A stretch of 64,000 nt of DNA. Source: UMGS1519 sp050951095. Lineage in GTDB: Bacteria; Actinomycetota; Coriobacteriia; Coriobacteriales; Eggerthellaceae. The position numbers and the translations under genes were made by a program. Under the pieces are notes generated by a model, which worked only from the letters and a program-made list of their open reading frames with translations, was not told the origin of the DNA and did not search any database. The stretch lies in assembly GCA_050951095.1 (NCBI GenBank), contig JBMNIQ010000007.1:153063-217062 (forward strand), read 5' to 3'. Below are positions 17,053 through 24,939 of this stretch, in pieces. How positions within the stretch are numbered: position 1 is the stretch's first letter; each line of letters opens with the position of its first letter.

Positions 17053-18585
17053 ATGAGTATCCTCTACTACCAAAACGAGACGCTGGACGAGCGCGTCAAC
17101 GCCAGCCTGTACGACGATTTCAAGCACAACGCCATCATGACGGCGCAGGAGACGTTCTATAAGAAGCGCAAGGCGCTGGTGGACGCCATGCCGGACTGGG
17201 AGCAGTACCGCGAGGCTGCGAAGAACATCCGCCAGCATGTGAACAACAACCTGGACTTCTACGTGCGCGAATTCGTGGAGAACACCACGAAACGCGGCAA
17301 CACCGTGCACCTGGCCCCCACCGCCGAAGACGCCATCAACGAGGTCATCGACATCTGCGAGGCCGTGAACGCGAAGCACATCGTGAAGTCGAAGAGCATG
17401 ATGTCCGAGGAGATCGGCGTCAACGACGAGCTTGCCGCCGTGGGCGTGCAGGTCACGGAAACGGACTGCGCCGAGCACATCATCCAGACGGCCGGCGACA
17501 AGCCGTCGCACATCGTGGTCCCCGCGCTGCACTTCGACCGCAAGGCCATCGCGGAGCTGTACCGCAAGAAGCGCGGCTACACGGGCACGGACAACCCCGA
17601 GGAGATCACGCACTTCCTGCGCAAGATCCTGCGCCAGGAGTTCCTGACGGCCGACATCGGCATGCGCGGCTGCAACTTCCCCGTTGCGAGCACCGGTTCC
17701 CTGACGCTGGTGACGAACGAGGGCAACGGCCGCATGGTGGACAGCGTGCCGCAGGTGCAGATCGTGCTTGCGGGCATCGACCGCATCGTGCCCGACCTGG
17801 ATTCGCTCGACGTGATGATGGCGCTGCTGGTCCGCAGCTCCGTGGGCGCGAAGATGACGAACTACTTCACCATCGACTCCGGTCCGCGCCGCAGCGACGA
17901 GAAGGACGGCCCGCGCGAAGTGCACGTCATCCTGATCGACAACGGCCGCAGCCACCTGCTGGGCACGGAATTCCAGGACATGATGCGCTGCATCCGCTGC
18001 GGCGCCTGCCTGAACACGTGCCCGGTATACCGCCACATCACCGGCCACAGCTACGGCTCCATCTACCCGGGTCCCATGGGCATCGTGCTCACGCCCGCCC
18101 TGCTGGGCTACGAGCAGACGAGCGAGCTGCCGTTCGCCTGCAGCCTGTGCGGCGCATGCGACGACGACTGCCCCGTGAAGATCCCGCTGCATGAGCTGAT
18201 CCTGAAGCATCGCATGAACATCGTGGATGCCGGCCAGCAGAAGCATCCGGAGGAAGTGCCCGTGTTCGAGGCCGCCGGCGTGGTCATGGGCAACCGCCCG
18301 CTGTACGATGCCAGCCTGAAGGTGGCCAGCTTCGGCATGAAGCTGCTCAGCGGCACGAAGGATTCCCTGGACGACCGCCAGGAGTTCATCCCGATCATCG
18401 GCAACTGGCTGCAGACCCGCGACATCGACAACCTTGCCACGGAGAAGTTCCGCGACTGGTACTTCAAGCGCGAACGGAAGCATACCGCGGCGCAGATGCA
18501 GGAGCAGAGCTACATCACCATCTCCCAGGAAGACCTGGACAACTTCTACGAAGCCCGCAATCAGGACGGAAAGGGGAGCCTGTAA
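17053..18585 (+). CDS. lutB: Lactate utilisation iron-sulfur protein LutB
   Basis: 510 residues. The N-terminal 300 residues form the LUD domain (NTVHLAPTAEDAINEV; MGMRGCNFPVA-like segment at MRGCNFPVASTG). Two 4Fe-4S motifs follow: CIRCGACLNTCP near residue 312 and CSLCGACDDDCP near 363. A C-terminal extension of about 110 residues is typical of LutB. It should carry electrons from lactate oxidation towards the quinone pool at the membrane face. It follows lutA by 12 bases and shares one base with lutC (TAATG), so the three are translationally coupled. Confidence 0.95.
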   Translation: MSILYYQNETLDERVNASLYDDFKHNAIMTAQETFYKKRKALVDAMPDWEQYREAAKNIRQHVNNNLDFYVREFVENTTKRGNTVHLAPTAEDAINEVIDICEAVNAKHIVKSKSMMSEEIGVNDELAAVGVQVTETDCAEHIIQTAGDKPSHIVVPALHFDRKAIAELYRKKRGYTGTDNPEEITHFLRKILRQEFLTADIGMRGCNFPVASTGSLTLVTNEGNGRMVDSVPQVQIVLAGIDRIVPDLDSLDVMMALLVRSSVGAKMTNYFTIDSGPRRSDEKDGPREVHVILIDNGRSHLLGTEFQDMMRCIRCGACLNTCPVYRHITGHSYGSIYPGPMGIVLTPALLGYEQTSELPFACSLCGACDDDCPVKIPLHELILKHRMNIVDAGQQKHPEEVPVFEAAGVVMGNRPLYDASLKVASFGMKLLSGTKDSLDDRQEFIPIIGNWLQTRDIDNLATEKFRDWYFKRERKHTAAQMQEQSYITISQEDLDNFYEARNQDGKGSL

Positions 18586-19292
18586 TGACGGCGAACGAAC
18601 CCACTCTGGAGCAGTTCCTTGCTCCCATTTCCCGACATCTCGGCCATGCCGTGCCGCATATCAGCGCGCCGCTGGAGACGGCGGACATGATCCCGCCGCA
18701 CGTGACGGACGGCCTGACGCATGACCAGCTGGTGGAACGCTTCGTGAGCGAGGCAACGGCCCTGCGCGCGGAGATCCACCGCGCCACGAAGGAAACGCTG
18801 CCGGACGTGCTGGCGGAGACGCTCGAGGGCCTGGGCGGCGGCAAGATCGCCGTCCCCGACGATGAGCGCATCGAGCAGCTGGGCATGCAGCCCGCCCTGG
18901 ACCGCGTGGCCGAAGAGGTCGTGCGCTGGGATCCCTCGCAGGACCGCGACTGGAACGTCTCGCGCACGGAGCAATGCAACATCGGCGTGACGTTCGCCCG
19001 CGCCGCCATTGCGGAGACCGGCACCATCATGCAGCCGTGCAGCAGCAAGTGCGGCCGCACCATCAGCCTGCTGCCGAACTACCATGTGGCCATCATCGAC
19101 ACGAAGGATGTCGTTGCCGCGCTGCGCGACGCCCTGAAGATCATGGACGACATGGCGGATGAGAACGGCGACGGCCTGCCCTCGCAGGTCTGCTTCATCT
19201 CCGGCCCGTCGAACACGTCCGACATCGAACTGGTGCGCGTGGACGGCGTGCACGGCCCCATCAAGGTGGCATACATCCTGTTGGACGACTAG
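18585..19292 (+). CDS. lutC: Lactate utilisation protein LutC (LUD domain)
   Basis: 235 residues. The LUD domain shows IGVTFARAAIAETGTIM near residue 132, then TISLLPNYHVAI, and the closing GPSNTSDIELVRVDGVHGP near 205, all standard in LutC/YkgG. The first 80 residues are variable and helical. It is required for LutAB-dependent lactate oxidation. Its ATG overlaps the lutB stop by one base. With the lactate permease at 28132-29808 it gives uptake plus oxidation of lactate. Confidence 0.93.
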   Translation: MTANEPTLEQFLAPISRHLGHAVPHISAPLETADMIPPHVTDGLTHDQLVERFVSEATALRAEIHRATKETLPDVLAETLEGLGGGKIAVPDDERIEQLGMQPALDRVAEEVVRWDPSQDRDWNVSRTEQCNIGVTFARAAIAETGTIMQPCSSKCGRTISLLPNYHVAIIDTKDVVAALRDALKIMDDMADENGDGLPSQVCFISGPSNTSDIELVRVDGVHGPIKVAYILLDD

Positions 19293-19321
19293 CGGATAGC
19301 AGGATAGAAGGCGCTGCCCGC

Positions 19322-19843
19322 ATGGCCCGCATGAACGCCTCAGACTATCGACGGCTCTCGGCACGAGCGCGCTCCCGCGACGGGGGCGCCCGGCTGAGGG
19401 CCGTCGATCATCTTTGCGTGCTTGCCGTGGCATGCGCCTATGCGCTGATGCTGGCCTGGTTGCTGTTCACGGGCGATGCCCGCTTCTGGCTTGTGCTCTT
19501 GGGTCCGGCAACCGGCTTCCTGGCGCTCAGCGCGCTGCGGCGCGCGTTGGACCGCCCCCGTCCCTACGAAGTGCTGGATATCGAACCGCTGCTGGATGCG
19601 CACGAGAAGCGCGGGTCCTTCCCCAGCCGGCACGTGTTCTCCAGCGCGCTCATCGCCGTTGCACTGGCTCCCGTGCAGCCGTTTGCCGCCGCAGGCATAG
19701 GCATTCTGACGGCGCTCATTGCCTGGATCCGCGTGGTCGGCGGCGTGCATTGGCCGCAGGATGTCATCGTCGGCGCATGCCTGGGTGTGCTGTGGGGCCT
19801 TGCATCGTACGCCGTTGCGCTTGCGTGCGGCCTGCCGTTGTAG
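19322..19843 (+). CDS. PAP2-superfamily membrane phosphatase
   Basis: 173 residues with four to five membrane helices. The three phosphatase motifs are present: RRALDRPRP near residue 78 (K/R-x6-RP form), SFPSRHVFSS near 98, and RVVGGVHWPQDVIVG near 139 with the catalytic histidine and aspartate. It should remove phosphate from lipid phosphates such as undecaprenyl diphosphate or phosphatidate at the outer membrane leaflet. It starts 29 bases after lutC and may be co-transcribed, though a functional link is not obvious. An ATG at 19331 is an alternative start. Confidence 0.85.
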   Translation: MARMNASDYRRLSARARSRDGGARLRAVDHLCVLAVACAYALMLAWLLFTGDARFWLVLLGPATGFLALSALRRALDRPRPYEVLDIEPLLDAHEKRGSFPSRHVFSSALIAVALAPVQPFAAAGIGILTALIAWIRVVGGVHWPQDVIVGACLGVLWGLASYAVALACGLPL

Positions 19844-19895
19844 GAACGCCGCGCAAGAAGCCGACCGTCCCTGACAGCAGCCTCCCAGCGTGCCG

Positions 19896-20429
19896 CTACC
19901 GCACCAGCTGCTTCGGGGCCTTCAGGGCCGCATAGACCAGCATGCCGCCCGCCACCAGGGCGATCAGCGCAAGCGAATACACCAGCATGTTCGGCGAGGC
20001 CATGACGATGATGGCCAGCACCACCGCCACCGCGGACCCTACGATGCGCTCCGTACCGGGGCCCGTTTCGCCGCTCTGGCGCTGATTCAGGCCCTGCACC
20101 AAGTTCACAACGGCGAAGAACAGCAGCGCCGCGAACGCGAGCCACACCAGCATCATGGCGGACGTAACCGGGTTCGCCACGAACAATATGCCCACAATCA
20201 GGCTGAAGATAGCCCACATCGTGAGCGACGACGTGGGCAGGATGCCGTCGGACCCGATGCGCATGACGATGCAGGACACGCCGGCGATAATCATGCCGAT
20301 GCCGATCATGGCACCCGCCACGCCGTACGCCAAACCGGGCCACAACAGGCAGATAGCGCCCATGGCCAGCAGCACGATGCCGCTGATCAGCAGCGGCCAG
20401 GCCGCGAATTTCTCTTCGTATCCGTCCAT
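19896..20429 (-). CDS. DUF308/HdeD-like membrane protein
   Basis: 177 residues with six hydrophobic helices in three pairs (LLISGIVLLAMGAICLLWP; GAMIGIGMIIAGVSCIV; and so on), the HdeD/DUF308 layout. HdeD proteins are linked to acid resistance in enterobacteria; role here unknown. Of two in-frame ATGs I chose the second, because AGGAG directly abuts the first and is six bases from the second. The stop codon of the thioesterase gene upstream lies inside this ribosome site, so the two are coupled. Confidence 0.8.
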   Translation of the reverse strand: MDGYEEKFAAWPLLISGIVLLAMGAICLLWPGLAYGVAGAMIGIGMIIAGVSCIVMRIGSDGILPTSSLTMWAIFSLIVGILFVANPVTSAMMLVWLAFAALLFFAVVNLVQGLNQRQSGETGPGTERIVGSAVAVVLAIIVMASPNMLVYSLALIALVAGGMLVYAALKAPKQLVR

Positions 20430-20438
20430 CGCCATCTC

Positions 20439-21266
20439 CTATTCGCCGCCTTCGCTGCCTTCGGGTGCTTCCGCATCGGCGAAGCGGAAGCGGCAGCCGA
20501 ACGAGGGCTCTCCGTTCTCGCCTTGGCCATACACGGATACCCAGCCGTCATCGCCAGGCTGCAGCCGACCATCGGTGCATGCGGACGCATCGCAGCGGAC
20601 GTGCACGTCGGCGCCTTCGCGCGTCTCCGCATCGTAGACGATGGCGGCATCCGTGATATGGCGGTTCTGCAACTCGACGGGCAGGCAATCCTGCGCGTAC
20701 GCCAGATAGCGCGCGTTGTTCACATGCCCGTTGCGGTCCAGATCGTTGAACGACGCCCGCACCGTGCCCAGCTCCGCCAGGTCGCCCTTCGCGCGGATGC
20801 GCCCCTTGGATTCGTACTCCACGGGGGCGTCGCAGAACGCGTCGTCCCACGAGAGGAACGGGAAATCCGACATGCGGATGGGCTTGCCTTCCGGGCCGAT
20901 GATCATGAACACGCCGGAACCGGATGCCACCAGCGCGCCGTCCGCGTCGCGCATCTCGTAGCCGCGGAACACCTGCAGGCTGCGCGTCTTATACGGCCAC
21001 GTGCGCAGCGTGACGCGCGCCGTGTCCGGGATGTCGGACGCGAAGTGCACCTGCGCGCGGGTCAGGATGAAGTAGTAGCCGCGGTCCATCATGTACTTAT
21101 GGCTCAGGCCACGCTCGCCGAAATCGTCGCCGGCTATTTCCATGAACAGGCGGAACACCTCCGCCGGCTTCAGATGGCCGTTGCGGTCGTTCGCCGCAAA
21201 CGGAAGCGTGGTCTCCACATAATACGAGCGGTCCTCCGCCCGCCAGCGCTTGAACGTCTCTTCCAT
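20439..21266 (-). CDS. Acyl-ACP thioesterase-like protein (double hotdog)
   Basis: 275 residues forming two hotdog folds. The first runs from YYVETTLPFAANDRNGHLK to about residue 140; the second opens with FNDLDRNGHVNNARYLAYA near 173. The NGHVNN-Y element is characteristic of the FatA/FatB acyl-ACP thioesterase family, where Asn and His bind the thioester. It should release free fatty acid from acyl-ACP and so shape membrane lipid composition. About 30 residues at the C-terminus are acidic and probably disordered. It is translationally coupled to the DUF308 gene. Confidence 0.82.
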   Translation of the reverse strand: MEETFKRWRAEDRSYYVETTLPFAANDRNGHLKPAEVFRLFMEIAGDDFGERGLSHKYMMDRGYYFILTRAQVHFASDIPDTARVTLRTWPYKTRSLQVFRGYEMRDADGALVASGSGVFMIIGPEGKPIRMSDFPFLSWDDAFCDAPVEYESKGRIRAKGDLAELGTVRASFNDLDRNGHVNNARYLAYAQDCLPVELQNRHITDAAIVYDAETREGADVHVRCDASACTDGRLQPGDDGWVSVYGQGENGEPSFGCRFRFADAEAPEGSEGGE

Positions 21267-21400
21267 GTACCGTATTCCTTACCGTGCGTGTCGCATTTTT
21301 CCCTTCCAGTATATAAGATGCCGCCCGCTCCCACGTAACACGGGAAACGGGCGGCGGGAAAAGCTTGCGAGTCGAAAGCACGCTGCGACGCGCGCGATGC

Positions 21401-23586
21401 CTACTCTTCGCCGTCTGCGGCGGGCAGCGAATGCGCGGACGCCCCTGCAGTGCCGGGACGCAAGCCGCTTCGGCACGGCGATGCGGGTCCACCAGGTTCC
21501 GCGTATTCGCCGCCGTCAGCACCACCGTGGTGCCGTTATGCAGGATGGCGCTCATGCCGTGGGCTGCAGGATGCCGGCCACGCCCAGCACGATGTAGAGC
21601 GTGTTCAGCACCACGATGGTGCGGTACGACCGGTGGATGCGGTCCATCAGGCGGCTCGCCAGCTCGCGCGCGTACAGCAGGTTCTCCAGCGAGGCGTCCA
21701 TGATGGAGACGTCCGCCACCGCGCGGGCGATGTCGCTTGCATCGCTCATGGCCACGGACACGTCCGCCGCCGCCAGCGCCGGCGAATCGTTGATGCCGTC
21801 GCCCACCATGGCCACCTTGTGGCCGGCCTGCTTGCGCCTTCTTCACGTAGCATGGCCTTGTCCTCCGGCAGGACCTGGGAATAGATAGTCGTCCAGCCCC
21901 AGCTTCTCCGCCACGGCCTGCGCCGCGTTCTCGGAGTCCCCCGTCAGCATGACGATGCGCTCGAATCCCGGCCGCGCGCAGACGAGCGCACCACCTCGGG
22001 CGATTCCGGGCGCAGCGGGTCGCTGATGCAGATAGCCGCCGCCAGCGCCCCGTCCACGGACAGGTAGACCACGGACGCCGCCCGGCGCATTCGCGGCGAA
22101 TGCGCTCCGCCATGCCGTCCGGCTGCGGCACGCCCTCGTCCTCGAAGATGAAGTGCGGGCTGCCGATGCGCACCTCCAGGCCGTCCACCGTGGAGGCAAT
22201 GCCGTGCGACACGATGTACTCCACCTGCGAATGCAGCTCCTCGGGATGGTGCAGGTCGCGCGTCTCGGCGCTGCGGACGATGGCGCGCGCCATGCTGTGC
22301 GGGAAGTGCTCCTCCATGCAGGCCGCCGCCCGCAGCAGCTCGTCTTCCGAGTAGCGGTCGCTGAAGTTCACGATCTTCTCCACCGTCGGCCGCGCCGTGG
22401 TCAGCGTGCCCGTCTTGTCGAACACGATCGCATCCGCCGCGGCCAGCGCCTCCAGGTACTTGCCGCCCTTGATACCAGCACGTCGTGCCGCGTGGCCTCG
22501 CGCATGGCGGACATGACGGCGATGGGGGTGCACAGCTTGATGGCGCACGAATAGTCCACCATCAGCACGCTGGTGGCCTTCACCATGTCGCGCGTGAGCA
22601 GCAGCACCGCCAGGAACGTGGCCAGGCTCACCGGCACCATGCCGTCCGCCAGCCGCTCGGCCGCCGACTGCGCCGATGCCTTCGCCTCGGACGAGTCCTC
22701 CACCATCTCCACGATGTCGTCGATGCGCGAAGAGCCCGCCGAAGCCGTGGCCCGGATCACGATGATGCCGGACTCCACCACCGTGGCCGCGTACACGCGC
22801 GAGCCCGGGCGCTTCCCCACTGGCAGCGGATTCGCCCGTCATGGACGCCTCGTTCACGGACGCCTCGCCCGACACCACTTCGCCGTCCACGGGAACCAGC
22901 GACCCCATGTAGACCTTCAGCAGGTCGCCCTCGCGGATCTGCGACGGCGTCGATCTCCACCTCGGCGTCGCCCTCCATGCGCCAGACGTGCTCCGCGAAC
23001 AGCGACAGGTTCTGCCGCAGCGCCACGCGGGTGCGCGCCTGCGTGTACTCCATCAGGATGTCGGAGATGTGCAGCAGGAACATGACGTCGCCCGCCGTGG
23101 AGAACGAACGGCGCAGCAGCGAGACGCCGATGGCCGTGGCATCCAGCACCTCAACGGACAGCTTCCCTTCGGACAGCGCCTTCACGCCGGCTCCCAGGTA
23201 TCCCAGGGACCGCCACAGCGTCCACGCAATGCGCAGCGGCGGCGGAAGCAGGAACGTGCGGAAGAGCTTCCCCGCCACGGCCTTCAGCAGCTTCATCTGG
23301 TATTCGTTGTCGATGGCCGACATGTCCAGGCCCGTCGCGGTCGTCGTATGCGGGCAGCGCCAACGGGTCCAGGGCGCTCACTTCCTCCAGCACGCGTTCG
23401 CGCGCAATCCAGCGCCCCGTACTCAACACAAGATGCTTCCGTTGTCCTCGTGCACCACCCGCGCGCCCGACGCCGGGCAACATGCAGCAGCTGCGCTTCG
23501 ACCGCCCGCGCCTCCTCGCTGGTGAACAACCATTTTCCGCAACGCAGGCGCATGCGATGCGGCTTGTCGTACCCCCCTGCTGTCAT
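21401..23586 (-). pseudogene. Heavy-metal P1B-type ATPase, broken by many frameshifts
   Basis: Protein homology to one P-type ATPase runs through all three minus frames. In order: an N-terminal region beginning MTAGGYDKPHRMRLR; the transmembrane segment VEVLDATAIGVSLLRRSFST; VDGEVVSGEASV and MTGES; SRVYAATVVESGIIVI; the membrane motif VDYSCAIKLCTPIAVMSAMR; DKTGTLT; ERIVMLTGDSENAAQAVAEK; and MVGDGINDSPALAAADVSVA. The SC-x-IKL-x-TPIA motif, in place of CPC, resembles the CtpC-like group associated with manganese or zinc. At least ten frame changes are needed, for example near 23480, 23335, 22945, 22835, 22475, 22085, 21970, 21880, 21820 and 21555. Codon choice within each fragment is still normal. 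Either recent decay or local sequence errors. Confidence 0.8.
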
Positions 23587-23676
23587 ATCTCATTGCCAGA
23601 CCACCCGTTCACGTAGAGAAACTTCAAGGGCGCAGCTTTCGCCGCGCCCCGCTGTGCAGATACTGCAAAGTAATAG

Positions 23677-24063
23677 CTACTTGTTCCCCTTGGCGGGGCC
23701 GCAGGTTTCTTCGCGGCCTTGGCCTTCGCAGCCCCCCCCCTTCTCGTCCGCTTCGGCCTCGAAGTCCACTTCGCTCATCTCCGCTTCGACCTGCTTGCGA
23801 ACGCGCTCCTCGATCTCGGCCATACGCTGGGCCTTCGCCGCCTCGATGCGGGCACGGCGGCGTGCGTCTGCAGCCACGTCCTCGGCATCGTCCTTGATGC
23901 TCTGGGCGGCGGCGTCGGCATTCTCCTTCAAGATCATGCCCTGCGCCACGCCCTTGACGGCCAGATTGCGCACCGTCGGATTCTTCGACGCCGCGGATGC
24001 GGCGCATGCGGCAATCGCTCCACCGACAAAGCACCACAGTTTGGAACTCGCATACCAGCTCAT
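23677..24063 (-). CDS. Small P-type-ATPase-associated protein (DUF6110/DUF1490-like)
   Basis: 128 residues as read. The N-terminus KLWCFVGGAIAACAASAASK is one hydrophobic helix with a conserved Phe-x-x-Gly-Gly pattern. It is followed by a long charged helix, ADAAAQSIKDDAEDVAADAR and on. This layout matches the small proteins encoded next to CtpC-type metal ATPases. The ATG at 24063 has TGGAGG five bases upstream. Near the 3' end a run of nine G (23732-23740 on the opposite strand as C) changes frame. With eight G the tail would read AAKAKAAKKPAAP, a much more natural lysine/alanine tail. The true C-terminus is therefore uncertain. Confidence 0.65.
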   Translation of the reverse strand: MSWYASSKLWCFVGGAIAACAASAASKNPTVRNLAVKGVAQGMILKENADAAAQSIKDDAEDVAADARRRARIEAAKAQRMAEIEERVRKQVEAEMSEVDFEAEADEKGGGCEGQGREETCGPAKGNK

Positions 24064-24202
24064 CGAAACCTCCAATCTGCCCACCGCGTGCCGGACCGTC
24101 CGTCCGCACACCAGGGCAGGCTCCGTATGTTCTGAACATTGTTTTCATGATACGGAGCAGGGGAAATAGGACGGCTGCAACGACGCAGAACCGAACGCCC
24201 GC

Positions 24203-24240
24203 GAAAAAGAAATGACCGCAGGCGAAAAAGACCTGCGGCC
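24203..24240 (-). terminator. Terminator of the shikimate kinase-like gene
   Basis: CCGCAGG (24216-24222) pairs with CCTGCGG (24232-24238). On the minus strand ATTTCTTTTTCG follows. It lies 35 bases past the stop at 24275. Confidence 0.8.
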
Positions 24241-24274
24241 ATATGAATGCCGTATGTTCGTAAGGAGCGCCGGG

Positions 24275-24805
24275 CTACTCTGCCAGGCAGCCTTCCTTGC
24301 GCAGGAGGTCCACCAGATTGCGTGCGGCCTCGCGCACGGAGACGTCGCTGACGTCGATGGTGTAATCCGCGTACTTGTCGTACAGCGGCGTGCGCTCGTC
24401 GTAGAGCTCGTGCAGCTCGACCACCTTGCCGTTGCGCAGGACGACGCCGCGCTCGTCCAGATCGCCCAGGCGACGCTCCAGCTCGTCGTAGCTGATCTTC
24501 AGCTGCACGACCGTGCCGATGCTCTTCAGATGCTGCATGGCCTCGTCGGAATACACGGCGGAACCGCCGGTGGCGATGATGGTGCGATGGCGCTCGATCT
24601 GCTTCAGCACCTCGTTCTCGACTTCGATGAAGCCCGCCGGGCCCATGGCGTCGATGATCATCTGCAGCGTCTTATCCGTCTGTTCCTGGATAAGCAGGTC
24701 GGCATCCACGAACGAATAGTTCAGGATCTTCGCCAGGACGATGCCCAACGTGGATTTGCCGGCACCGGGCAGGCCAATGAGGATGATGTTGTCTTTTTCG
24801 GGCAT
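24275..24805 (-). CDS. Shikimate kinase-like P-loop kinase
   Basis: 176 residues. Walker A GLPGAGKST at 10-18 and FVDADLLIQ near 32 match shikimate kinase, as does a lid-like arginine region (ERRLGDLDERG). Two usual substrate-binding features are altered: the F-R-x-x-E segment reads GFIEVENE, lacking the arginine that holds shikimate, and the TGGG loop reads TGGSAV. It may phosphorylate another small polyol or acid, or be a divergent AroK. No other shikimate gene is adjacent. The start is set by AAGGTGACC upstream. Confidence 0.65.
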   Translation of the reverse strand: MPEKDNIILIGLPGAGKSTLGIVLAKILNYSFVDADLLIQEQTDKTLQMIIDAMGPAGFIEVENEVLKQIERHRTIIATGGSAVYSDEAMQHLKSIGTVVQLKISYDELERRLGDLDERGVVLRNGKVVELHELYDERTPLYDKYADYTIDVSDVSVREAARNLVDLLRKEGCLAE

Positions 24806-24939
24806 GGCAGGTCACCTTTTCTCCCGCTTCGCGATTTCGCGTACAGGAACTTACTATATCAAAACAGCCGGATAAAGTGGGCACAATGCCGCCAAGCATA
24901 CGCTCATCGCGCCGAGGGGCGCCCCGGCGGCAGGCACGC

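Noticed and set aside
15748..18483. Open frame of 911 codons on the minus strand opposite nfeD, lutA and lutB
   Set aside because: It lies opposite well-identified genes, its product is His/Val/Ala-rich with no known motif, and it arises because GC-rich third positions avoid stops on the other strand.
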